Below are positions 1-7,193 of a stretch of DNA of 17,637 nucleotides, in pieces. This stretch comes from a bacterium (GTDB lineage: Bacteria > SM23-31 > JAUVVT01): NCBI GenBank assembly GCA_030616165.1, contig JAUWXV010000051.1, forward strand, positions 1-17,637, read 5' to 3'. Numbering within the stretch: the stretch's first letter is position 1; each line of letters opens with the position of its first letter. A program made the translations under genes and the position numbers. Under the pieces are notes generated by a model. That model was given only the letters and a program-made list of their open reading frames with translations. It did not search any database and had not been told where the DNA came from.

Positions 1-76
1 ACAGAACGCTGTTCTGTCCCTACATAATAATCATTTATGATTAAATATATTGTAGGGACAGGACATTGTCCTGTCC
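1..76. repeat. Pair of REP-like palindromes in inverted arrangement
   Basis: Two hairpins face each other. The first has the stem ACAGAAC / GTTCTGT (1-7 and 11-17, loop GCT) and is followed by CCCTACA (18-24). The second begins with TGTAGGG (51-57), the exact inverse of CCCTACA, and has the stem GGACAGGAC / GTCCTGTCC (56-64 and 68-76, loop ATT). The 26 bases between the two inverted heptamers are AT-rich and contain no gene. The layout resembles bacterial REP/BIME-type intergenic repeats. Related motifs occur at 9778-9792 and 14037-14062. The left hairpin starts at base 1, so the element may continue outside the window. Confidence 0.6.
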
Positions 77-260
77 TTCTGTATAAAGTAAAAGTTGATT
101 TTATGTCATTTATTATTTCTCCATTTCAAAAAATGTCAAGAGAAAAATATATCATTTATTATTTAACAGAGCACTGGTATCTAAATAAACCCAAAGTTCA
201 AATTTCAAATATTATAAACATATTTTAAATTTTCTATTTTGAATTTCTTTCATTTGCCTG

Positions 261-276
261 CCTGTCGGCAGACAGG
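261..276. repeat. GC-rich hairpin CCTGTC-GGCA-GACAGG
   Basis: A perfect 6-bp stem (CCTGTC 261-266, GACAGG 271-276) with the loop GGCA. The overlapping TGCC / GGCA pairing gives an alternative fold. It is strikingly GC-rich against its surroundings, which suggests a mobile or dispersed palindromic repeat rather than sequence native to the spacer. It lies about 45 bases beyond the stop of the cysteine desulfurase gene. Confidence 0.5.
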
Positions 277-284
277 AACTTTTT

Positions 285-305
285 TAGAATTTAGAATTTA
301 GAATT
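285..305. repeat. Three tandem TAGAATT heptamers
   Basis: Three exact, adjacent copies of TAGAATT (285-291, 292-298, 299-305), just after the stop codon of the minus-strand cysteine desulfurase. It is a simple microsatellite-like repeat with no evident function. Confidence 0.6.
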
Positions 306-320
306 TAAACCATTCACTTT

Positions 321-1526
321 TTAATGTCTCTTTCTCGGTCCAGCCCCTTCAGGGAATGGAATCTCAGAGGAGAATGGTGACATCTCTCTTAATGATTCGA
401 TTATCTCGGGCAAAACCGAGAGAACTTCATCCATCTCCTGTTTTGTATTTTCTTTCCCGAGACTGAATCTCACAGAGCCCTGGGCTAACGCTGGTTCTAT
501 TCCCATAGCAAGAAGCACATGAGAAGGTTCAAGAGACCCGGATGTGCAAGCAGAACCACTTGAAACTGCCATCCCTTTTCCATCTAACTTCAACATTATA
601 GATTCCCCCTCAATGAATTCAAAGCATACATCAAGTATGATAGGAAGTCTTTTTTCTGGATGTCCATTAACATAGACGTTATTTATTTTCTCTGTAATAC
701 CGTTTTGTAAATAGTCTCTCAATTCTCCTATCTTTTTATATATATTGTTTTCTATATCTTTTTTGGCAATTTCTCCTGCTTTTCCGAATCCTATAATTCC
801 GGGAACATTCTCGGTTCCTGCTCTTTTATTCATTTCATGGTGTCCACCGTGAAAGAGAGATTCTATTTTCACCCCTTTTCTAATAAACAGTGCTCCAATT
901 CCTTTTGGTCCATATATTTTATGGGCAGACATAGATAAAAGGTCGATGTTCATCTTATTAATATCGATTGGTATTTTACCAAATGATTGTATAGCATCTG
1001 TATGAAAGTATATTCCAGACTCTTTTGCAATTCTCCCAATTTCTTCAATAGGTTGAATTGTCCCGATTTCGTTGTTTGCGTGCATTATGCTTATAAGTAT
1101 GGTCTTGTCGGTGATTGCGCTTTTCAGGGCATCAAGGCCAACTGTTCCATATTTATCTACTGGAAGATATGTTATGTTAAATCCTTTCTTTTCAAGATAT
1201 TGACATGTATGAATGACCGCGTGATGTTCTATTTTGCTTGTAATTATCTGGTTCCCTTTTGATTGATTGGCAAAAGCAACTCCTTTAATGGCGGTGTTAT
1301 CTGCTTCTGTTCCCCCGCTGGTAAAATATATTTCATTAGGTTTTGCTGAAATAACCTCCGCAATTTTTTCTCTTGAGTTCTCTACCGATTTTCTTGCTTC
1401 TCTGCCCAACCAATGAAAGCTCGAAGGATTACCGAATGATTTTTTTAAATAAGGTAACATTGCTTCATATACTTCATCTAATATATATGTCGTTGCGCTG
1501 TGGTCAAGATAAATTCTTTTTATCAT
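321..1526 (-). CDS. Cysteine desulfurase, NifS/IscS type (class I)
   Basis: A PLP enzyme that takes sulfur from L-cysteine, giving alanine and a protein persulfide used for Fe-S clusters and thiolated cofactors; cytosolic. Numbered from the start chosen here (401 residues), the N-terminal YLDHSATT motif is present, the PLP lysine is K203 in SAHK, and the persulfide cysteine is C327 in the SSGSACTSGS loop, the longer loop typical of the IscS/NifS class. HH in the IEHHAVIH motif supplies the PLP-stacking histidine. The length is normal. I placed the start at 1526 because MIKRIYLDHSATT matches family N-termini and AAGGGA lies just upstream. An in-frame ATG at 1547 would add seven residues. No IscU, IscR or thiolation partner gene is adjacent, so its sulfur acceptor cannot be inferred and nifS versus iscS is left open. 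The family call is very secure. Confidence 0.95.
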   Translation of the reverse strand: MIKRIYLDHSATTYILDEVYEAMLPYLKKSFGNPSSFHWLGREARKSVENSREKIAEVISAKPNEIYFTSGGTEADNTAIKGVAFANQSKGNQIITSKIEHHAVIHTCQYLEKKGFNITYLPVDKYGTVGLDALKSAITDKTILISIMHANNEIGTIQPIEEIGRIAKESGIYFHTDAIQSFGKIPIDINKMNIDLLSMSAHKIYGPKGIGALFIRKGVKIESLFHGGHHEMNKRAGTENVPGIIGFGKAGEIAKKDIENNIYKKIGELRDYLQNGITEKINNVYVNGHPEKRLPIILDVCFEFIEGESIMLKLDGKGMAVSSGSACTSGSLEPSHVLLAMGIEPALAQGSVRFSLGKENTKQEMDEVLSVLPEIIESLREMSPFSSEIPFPEGAGPRKRH

Positions 1527-1605
1527 ATTTTTTCCCTTTTCCAACATTTTCTTTTCAATTAAATAAACATAAATAATTTAAGAAAAGTTCAGTAAATTAT
1601 CAATG

Positions 1606-1634
1606 GATATATTTTTTCATTTTTGGAATGTCAA
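1606..1634 (-). promoter_or_regulatory. Sigma-70-type promoter for the cysteine desulfurase gene
   Basis: On the minus strand there is a perfect -35 box TTGACA (plus positions 1629-1634), a 17-base spacer and a -10 box TATATC (1606-1611). Transcription would start near 1599, leaving a leader of roughly 50-70 bases. This implies that the desulfurase is transcribed apart from the TGS GTPase gene upstream. The position between two same-strand genes and the ideal spacing make this the most convincing promoter in the window. I saw no operator-like repeat around it. Confidence 0.6.
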
Positions 1635-1705
1635 TCTGGTGTATAAGGTTATATTTATATTGTTATTATATGAATTATGAGTGATTGCTTATTGCATTAT
1701 TACTA

Positions 1706-2695
1706 TCAAATGTGAAATTCGATAATGTCCTCATCTTCCACGACATAGTCCTTTTGGACTTTTTGACCATCATATTTTCCGCTGCCCCAGATTCTCGCAA
1801 ATTTAAGATTCTGTTCAAAATCCTTATGTATTGACCTTGCTACATCAATCAATGTAGTCCCTTTCTTGAAAACAAAAGGTTCATTAGAATCTGCTTTTTT
1901 GCCCGGGATTTTTGAATATACTTTCACTATATCAAGTATCTTATAAACCTCGTTTTTTAGTTTGTCAAAGTTCTTTCTTTCTAAAGAAGATACACTTATT
2001 AAAGGAAATTTATCTTTATAAAGGTCGCAAATAATTTTAAAGGTTTCTGAAGATTGGGATATATCATTTTTATTGCAAACTATAGTTGTTTTTTTCAATA
2101 ATTTCACTTCATTTTTTGTGTCATCAGACATTTTTCCAGTCAATTTTATGTTATATTTATTCAAGACATTTATGATATCCTCTATTTGTTCTATTGGTTC
2201 AGATGAGGATAAATCTGTAATAAGTAAAGCAGCGTCTGCGCTTCTTATTATAGATGGCATCCAGTTTTCCATAAAACTGCTTGTTATTGGTGGTGTATCA
2301 ACGAGTTGAATTTTAATATTTTCATACTCCATCATCCCGGATTGTGTCAATCTTGTGGTGTATGGATATGGAGCAACCTCTGGAGATGCGTTTGTTAGAC
2401 TCGAAAGCAGGAGTGATTTTCCTGTATTAGGGTGTCCTATCAATACCACCTGTCCTGCTCCTTCTTTCGGAACGAAATCGATTAATCCTCTTTTACTGGC
2501 GTGACTTTTTTTACTGGGTTGCTTTTTAAGTTTTGATATTTTTGTCTTTAACTCTTTCTGGAGTTTTTCAGTCCCTTTGTGTTTGGGCATTATCGCAAGC
2601 ATTTCTTCTAAAAGAGTGACCTTTTCTGGAATCGATTTTGTCTCTCTGTATCTTTTTTCTACTTCAAAGTATTGTGGGGGAAGATTTGCTGGCAT
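1706..2695 (-). CDS. DRG/Obg-like GTPase with C-terminal TGS domain
   Basis: A P-loop GTPase of the TRAFAC/Obg-DRG type, probably ribosome- or RNA-associated in the cytosol; the exact role is unknown. Residues 1-75 form a charged, lysine-rich helical extension. The G domain spans about 80-255: G1 GHPNTGKS (87-94), a G2 threonine in PYTTR, G3 DTPP (133-136), G4 NKND (208-211) and G5 SVSS (234-237). The TGS domain is at 264-329, with a typical end (DYVVEDEDIIEFHI). The final glycine of the G3 DxxG motif is proline here. As I recall, bacterial members of this subfamily share that feature, so it need not mean loss of activity. GAGGT precedes the ATG with suitable spacing. It is divergent from the cold-shock gene and seems to have its own promoter. 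Confidence 0.85.
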   Translation of the reverse strand: MPANLPPQYFEVEKRYRETKSIPEKVTLLEEMLAIMPKHKGTEKLQKELKTKISKLKKQPSKKSHASKRGLIDFVPKEGAGQVVLIGHPNTGKSLLLSSLTNASPEVAPYPYTTRLTQSGMMEYENIKIQLVDTPPITSSFMENWMPSIIRSADAALLITDLSSSEPIEQIEDIINVLNKYNIKLTGKMSDDTKNEVKLLKKTTIVCNKNDISQSSETFKIICDLYKDKFPLISVSSLERKNFDKLKNEVYKILDIVKVYSKIPGKKADSNEPFVFKKGTTLIDVARSIHKDFEQNLKFARIWGSGKYDGQKVQKDYVVEDEDIIEFHI

Positions 2696-2736
2696 ACTTT
2701 TTTGACCTCATCGAATTTATGAAAAAAACTCGTCTA

Positions 2737-2766
2737 ATTATAATCGTAGTATAATTATAAATTCAA
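2737..2766 (-). promoter_or_regulatory. Possible promoter for the TGS GTPase gene
   Basis: The minus strand reads TTGAAT (plus 2761-2766), an 18-base spacer, then TATAAT (2737-2742). A transcript would have a leader of about 35 bases containing the GAGGT ribosome site. The -10 box lies inside an AT palindrome, TAATTATA / TATAATTA (2735-2742 and 2750-2757), which could be an operator. The region is so AT-rich that chance matches are common. Confidence 0.3.
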
Positions 2767-2931
2767 TTAATTTAAAAATCAATAAAAATATAAAAAAATA
2801 TATATTTTGATTAAAAAAAACTGAAAATGAAGAAAAATTTTATTATATTATAATAAATATTGTCCCGATTTTTATTGGAATTTGGAGTTAATTTAATAAT
2901 ATTCGTATAATTTTTTAGGAGAAATAAAAAT

Positions 2932-3141
2932 ATGCCTTCCGGTAAAGTAAAATGGTTTAATAACAGGAAGAAGTATGGATTTATAATTAAAGATGATGAT
3001 GGAAAAGACATTTTTTTTCATATTAAAGGGATAAGTGACCCAATGCTTAGAAATATTATATCTTCTGACCAGAATGTAACTTTTTCAATTATGAAAGACG
3101 AGAAAGCAGAAAGAGCAGTAGATGTTAAATCAAAACTGTGA
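2932..3141 (+). CDS. Small cold-shock-domain (CspA-like) protein
   Basis: A 69-residue single cold-shock domain, the usual CspA-family length, predicted to bind single-stranded RNA/DNA as an RNA chaperone in the cytosol. The N-terminal GKVKWFN strand is canonical. RNP1 reads KKYGFI (13-18) where most homologues have KGYGFI or KGFGFI. RNP2 reads DIFFHI (26-31) for the usual DVFVHF type. The aromatic nucleic-acid-binding residues W8, F9, Y15, F17, F28, F29 and H30 are kept. AGGAGA (2917-2922) precedes the ATG by nine bases. The 236-base AT-rich gap upstream could hold a long structured leader, as in cspA genes, but I could not identify one with confidence. Confidence 0.88.
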   Translation: MPSGKVKWFNNRKKYGFIIKDDDGKDIFFHIKGISDPMLRNIISSDQNVTFSIMKDEKAERAVDVKSKL

Positions 3142-3186
3142 AAACTATGAAAAGCCGGTAGTGTTTGTGAAAAAATTATTGAATAA

Positions 3187-3214
3187 TTGCAGAAATTAAG
3201 TTTTATTTCTGCAA
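3187..3214 (+). terminator. Perfect hairpin downstream of the cold-shock gene, possible terminator
   Basis: A 10-bp perfect inverted repeat, TTGCAGAAAT (3187-3196) and ATTTCTGCAA (3205-3214), with an 8-base loop, sits 45 bases after the cold-shock stop codon. It lacks a U-run on the plus strand, so it is not a textbook intrinsic terminator. It may instead protect the 3' end of the cold-shock mRNA. Confidence 0.4.
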
Positions 3215-3376
3215 AAACGATATGGTAACATAATACCAAAAATTTTCTTTTGTATAAAAATGAGTAATATCATTTTTTAGTATTTCGATGCTGATTTTAT
3301 TTCGGGAATTTGATTTTTCAACTTCTTAATAGAAATTTTTTAATTAAACTTTTTTAAAGGTTTAAGTTTAGGTAAA

Positions 3377-6300
3377 ATGAATTTAGATTTTAAAAAAATC
3401 GAGAATTGTTTTGTTATTTTGCTTGTATTTGTTTTATTGTTTTCTTTTGGAGGATTTCATCAGCCTTTGATTGCCCAGGTAAACGATACTTTGTACGCAG
3501 AGATATTGGGTCCTGAGAATCTCCAAACTCTTAAAAGCGGATTAAATACTTTATGGGGTTTTGTTTATGGACCGAGGCTTTCATTGTTAAATGAAGATGA
3601 TTTCAGTTGGTATTCGGATATAGATGGTTTTCTTGTGCACGGGAAGATTACTAATATTCATAAACTTTCTCCTGGAATACACCAGATTATTTTCACGGTA
3701 AAAAATGGGAATGGTTTTATAACAAGTGACACAGTAACTGCGGTAGTTCAAGATCAGTATATAGATAGAGAACCACGAGAAATTGATTACTCTATACCTG
3801 AATTTCCTGAGGATTATGATGGTGAAGGTGTGCTAGGAATTTGTATTAATGTGAGCAAATTGGGAGATGTTGACAGTGTTATGATTCTTGAAAATACAGT
3901 CAATGATTCAATTATAGAAGAAATGGCATTAAACTGGGCAAGAAATTGTAAATTTTATCCGGCAGAAGAGAGGGGTATTCCACAGAGCACCTGGATAGTG
4001 AGAAAATATAAGTTTCCTATAGATAAGGAGGAAATAGAATTAGCCAGAAGGTTAGATAGACCAGGGATTGTTCCTGACCGGGGCAGAGGCATCGCAACGA
4101 GCGAGCAGTTGAAGCGTAGAAGAGAAGAAGAGAGAAGAGTGCCCATAAATCTTGGAACTGGTGAGCCAATTGTGGTTACCGGACTTCCAGAGGCTGTTAT
4201 TCAGGGTTTTACAAAACTTTCAAAAGATAAAAAACCACTTGTTGGAATGATTAAAGCATGCATTAAGGTTGATTTTGCTGGTTTTATTACCGAGATTTTG
4301 ATTATTGAAAATACGTTTAAAGATGATTGGGTTGAGAAGGATTTGACAAAAATGCTCTATAATTCCCTTTATGAGCCAGTAACTGAAGATGGCGGTCCGG
4401 GTATAAGAGAATGTTATACTGCTTTTGTTGTTGAAGACAATTATTTTAAAGAGATGAAGAAGGGTGATTTTACTACGTGGAAGGATGTATATGGGATAGA
4501 ATTTGCTCAGTTGACTGAAGGTGATAATCCCGACTTTTCAGAGGTTGAGGGTGATGTTGAATCTGCTGTTGGTCTCTTCAGAATGATTGCTGAAATTACT
4601 CCTGAAGGGCAAATAAAAAATATAAAAGAAATAGAGAAAACTATTAACCGTAAAAATGTCAAAAATAGCTTTGTAGATACTTATAAAGAGTATGAATATA
4701 ATCCGGCGGTAGTTAATAATTTTCCAGTGAAGAGTTATATCCTGCCTTATTTTTCATTTAGCAATCCAGATTATTATCACAATAAAAGGATGCTGGATTC
4801 TTATAATTTAGGATTCCAGTTTTATGTTAAGGGTGATTACAAATTGGCGATAGAAGATTTTAAAGATGCATTGTTCCGGGATTCAAAAAATGATTTTACT
4901 GGATTAATACCTCAGATAATTTACTGTTATGAATTCAAAAAAGAGAAGGATAAAAAGAAAAAGCTTCAACTTTACGAGCAGGCAATAAGAAAGAATGCTT
5001 ATTATCAGAACTTTGAAATTTTTGAAAAGCTCAATGAAGACTATATAATCTTAAAAGAATCTCTTTCAAAGAATGTCTCGTTCTTTTCTCTTTTGTCTGA
5101 AGATCGGCATAACTTTAATGAGATATATTCGTTTTTTTCTGAATCTGATATGCCCCAGAACGAAGATGATCTTTATGCAGTTTACGATGAATTGAAATAT
5201 CCAGATAAAGCAAGAGAAGCTGGTCTTGAGGGAACTGTGGAGATAGCATTATATATTATACCGAGTGGAGATGGTGGTAAAGTAAAACATGCGAGAGTTT
5301 TAAAATCGATTGGCAATAAAGACTGCAATAAGGCAGCTTCAAAAGCAGTAAAGAAATTAAATTTTACGCCAGCAACACTCGAAGGCGACCCGGCTAATTC
5401 ATGGACAAGTATGCTAATAACCTTTTCACTTTCAGAAGAATTTATGCTCAGAGGGAGAAAGCCTATCCCTGATTCAGTCAGATATAAGAGAGACGAACCT
5501 TTGGAAAATGATAAATTAAAAAATTCTCTCCAGGTTAGTCTTCCTCTTATTCTGGTTAAAGGGAAGAGTAAGTTTTCAAAAGCAAAAGATGATACAAAAG
5601 GGTTTGTCAGAGCGTGTATTGAAATGGATAGCACTGGAATTGTTAGAAATATTCTTATACTTGATAATAAAGTTTCAAGAGATTCACTCGTTGCAGCAGA
5701 TGATTTTGCTTTAATGTTGGCAGGAAGTGTATTCGACCCGATAAATCTTAAAGGTGGACCTGAAAAACAGTCGTTCCTATGTTCTTTTAATATAAAAGAG
5801 AAATTTTTTACTTCACAGAGGAATTTAAGATTTAAAGATTGGTTAAGTGAAAATGCATTTAAATTTCCAGAGTTAAAAGAAGAATTTCAAACTGATTCTT
5901 TATTAGATAATGCCAATTTATCCATCGATTCAACTTCGCAGCAAGATTCAAATAAAAAATTGGTTAAAGCATCAGAAAATGTAAATTATAGATTTGTTAC
6001 AGATTGGAGCAAACTGGATGTAATTGTAAAAGAGGAGACCGATTCTACTACGGAGGGTGTTTTAGAATTTTTATTTAAAATCGATACCGATGGTAAAGTA
6101 ACAAAGTTGAAAGAAATGGCAAATTCACTTAAAAACGCAGGCAAACTAAAGGATAGGTTGTTTGAATCTATTGTTGATTATGATTTTAAGCCGGGTGCCG
6201 CGAAAGATGTTCCCACAAATTGTTATGTCCATAAAAAGTTCGCATTTCGCAGAAGGGACGAAGAAAGATTTAAAGATTTATTGAAAGAGAATAATTCAGC

Positions 6301-6928
6301 ATATAAAGAAGTTGTCAAGGGAAATGAAAAGAATGCATCAAAAAAGTTTGAAAAAATAGTAAAATCTGATTATTTCGGAGATTATTTATGGGTTTATCCT
6401 TATCTTGCTTCTTATTATCAAAAAAATGATAAGGTGTTAGATGCTATTTATTTATATTATGATGGCATAAAAAGATATGCTTTTTTAAATGATTTTGAAC
6501 GTTTGAATCATATTGCCGATGAATTGATGTTCCTGAGAAGGGCGGTTTGGAGTGGGGAGGATTTATATTCGCTTCTTCCGAGTGAAAAAAAATATGATGA
6601 AAAGGTATTGATTTCAATCCTCCCAGAAGAAAACAGACCCAAATTAATTGAAAGTTTAGATTCATTGTCAAATTATATCGAATATCCGAAACTTAAGGAT
6701 GACGAAATAATTAATAGTGGAACAGTAGTAGTTGCCGCACTTGTTGACAAAGATGGAAATATAAAGGAAACAGAAATAAAAGAATCTATCGGAAACAAAA
6801 AGTTTGACAAAGCGGCTGTTAATGCAGTAAAAAAATTAAAGTTCAAACCTGCAATTTATAATAATGAACCAATAGAACACTGGTTTAATGTCCCGGTCAA
6901 GCTTGATAATATAACGAGGAAAGAATAG
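3377..6928 (+). CDS. Large secreted protein with seven TonB-C-like modules, TPR-like blocks and an Ig-like domain
   Basis: An 1183-residue protein of unknown role, probably periplasmic. Residues 1-33 look like a signal peptide: a hydrophobic core at about 11-25 and a plausible cleavage site after LIA (33). Residues 38-125 resemble a bacterial Ig/PKD-like domain (WYSDIDG ... LSPGIHQIIFTV ... TSDTVTAVV). TonB-C-like modules follow at about 151-214, 288-352, 394-460, 606-685, 739-805, 892-957 and 1101-1176. The fourth and seventh are canonical: YPxxAR...EGTVEIALYI, a KSIGN turn, then KAVKKLNFTPA. The others are divergent. TPR-like helical blocks lie at about 470-565 and 965-1055. It lacks the proline-rich linker and ExbB/ExbD neighbours expected of a real energy-transducing TonB, so I infer a scaffold or binding role in the envelope. 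AGGT precedes the ATG closely. It is probably a single-gene unit. Domain families are seen; function is not known. Confidence 0.75.
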   Translation: MNLDFKKIENCFVILLVFVLLFSFGGFHQPLIAQVNDTLYAEILGPENLQTLKSGLNTLWGFVYGPRLSLLNEDDFSWYSDIDGFLVHGKITNIHKLSPGIHQIIFTVKNGNGFITSDTVTAVVQDQYIDREPREIDYSIPEFPEDYDGEGVLGICINVSKLGDVDSVMILENTVNDSIIEEMALNWARNCKFYPAEERGIPQSTWIVRKYKFPIDKEEIELARRLDRPGIVPDRGRGIATSEQLKRRREEERRVPINLGTGEPIVVTGLPEAVIQGFTKLSKDKKPLVGMIKACIKVDFAGFITEILIIENTFKDDWVEKDLTKMLYNSLYEPVTEDGGPGIRECYTAFVVEDNYFKEMKKGDFTTWKDVYGIEFAQLTEGDNPDFSEVEGDVESAVGLFRMIAEITPEGQIKNIKEIEKTINRKNVKNSFVDTYKEYEYNPAVVNNFPVKSYILPYFSFSNPDYYHNKRMLDSYNLGFQFYVKGDYKLAIEDFKDALFRDSKNDFTGLIPQIIYCYEFKKEKDKKKKLQLYEQAIRKNAYYQNFEIFEKLNEDYIILKESLSKNVSFFSLLSEDRHNFNEIYSFFSESDMPQNEDDLYAVYDELKYPDKAREAGLEGTVEIALYIIPSGDGGKVKHARVLKSIGNKDCNKAASKAVKKLNFTPATLEGDPANSWTSMLITFSLSEEFMLRGRKPIPDSVRYKRDEPLENDKLKNSLQVSLPLILVKGKSKFSKAKDDTKGFVRACIEMDSTGIVRNILILDNKVSRDSLVAADDFALMLAGSVFDPINLKGGPEKQSFLCSFNIKEKFFTSQRNLRFKDWLSENAFKFPELKEEFQTDSLLDNANLSIDSTSQQDSNKKLVKASENVNYRFVTDWSKLDVIVKEETDSTTEGVLEFLFKIDTDGKVTKLKEMANSLKNAGKLKDRLFESIVDYDFKPGAAKDVPTNCYVHKKFAFRRRDEERFKDLLKENNSAYKEVVKGNEKNASKKFEKIVKSDYFGDYLWVYPYLASYYQKNDKVLDAIYLYYDGIKRYAFLNDFERLNHIADELMFLRRAVWSGEDLYSLLPSEKKYDEKVLISILPEENRPKLIESLDSLSNYIEYPKLKDDEIINSGTVVVAALVDKDGNIKETEIKESIGNKKFDKAAVNAVKKLKFKPAIYNNEPIEHWFNVPVKLDNITRKE

Positions 6929-6985
6929 ATATTTTTAATATAGTAAGTTGACTCTGCATCTTCAATTTTAATTATAATTCTGCCA

Positions 6986-7041
6986 AATGTAAACCCATCT
7001 ATAGAATAATCTATATAATGTAAACCCATCTATAAAATAAT
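6986..7041. repeat. Two 25-base direct repeats
   Basis: The sequences at 6986-7010 and 7017-7041 are the same 25-mer (core TGTAAACCCATCTATA) with one mismatch, six bases apart (period 31). They lie in the 265-base gap after the multi-TonB_C gene, which otherwise shows only AT-rich sequence and a weak inverted repeat (TATGAAAG 7142-7149, CTTTCATA 7167-7174). With only two copies it is not a CRISPR array. It could be a local duplication or a paired protein-binding site. Confidence 0.6.
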
Positions 7042-7193
7042 ACAGATTAATGATAAACTTTATTTGAAATTTCCTTTTACTCGCTGAATGCAGGAATGAG
7101 CCTCAAAACATTTTTATATTAGATTTTCTACAGAACTTCTTTATGAAAGAAAAGTATATTTTTTATCTTTCATATATTTCTTTTCAATATAAA

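Larger units (their letters stand above)
77..320. other. Gene-free left-edge spacer
   Basis: I see no gene here. The one open frame (37-228) runs through the palindromic repeat, has no ribosome binding site and reads as low-complexity sequence. The stretch holds a GC-rich hairpin (261-276) and a threefold TAGAATT tandem repeat (285-305), both downstream of the minus-strand cysteine desulfurase. The hairpin could end that transcript, but in the minus direction it is not followed by a clean U-run. Confidence 0.5.

Noticed and set aside
37-228. 63-residue open frame at the left edge
   Set aside because: It runs through the palindromic repeat, has no ribosome site and no recognisable protein features.
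1527-1547. Upstream ATG (1547) as start of the cysteine desulfurase
   Set aside because: The ribosome site before it is weak, while AAGGGA suits the internal ATG at 1526 and the family N-terminus begins there.
2906-2911. Perfect TATAAT before the cold-shock gene, with TTGGAG 18 bases upstream
   Set aside because: Transcription would start at or inside the AGGAGA ribosome site, leaving no usable leader. Other AT-rich matches such as 2849-2854 are equally possible, so I do not assign a promoter.
5182-5634. 150-residue antisense open frame inside the multi-TonB_C gene
   Set aside because: It lies fully within a well-supported gene and has no family motifs, so it is a shadow frame.
3377-6928. 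Annotation of the large protein as a true TonB energy transducer
   Set aside because: It has no proline-rich periplasmic linker, a cleavable-looking signal rather than a typical anchor, and no ExbB/ExbD gene nearby.
6986-7041. CRISPR array
   Set aside because: There are only two repeat copies with a 6-base gap, no spacers of normal length and no cas genes in the window.
7142-7174. Inverted repeat TATGAAAG / CTTTCATA as a terminator
   Set aside because: The 8-bp stem is AT-rich with a 17-base loop, which is too weak to tell from chance in this composition.
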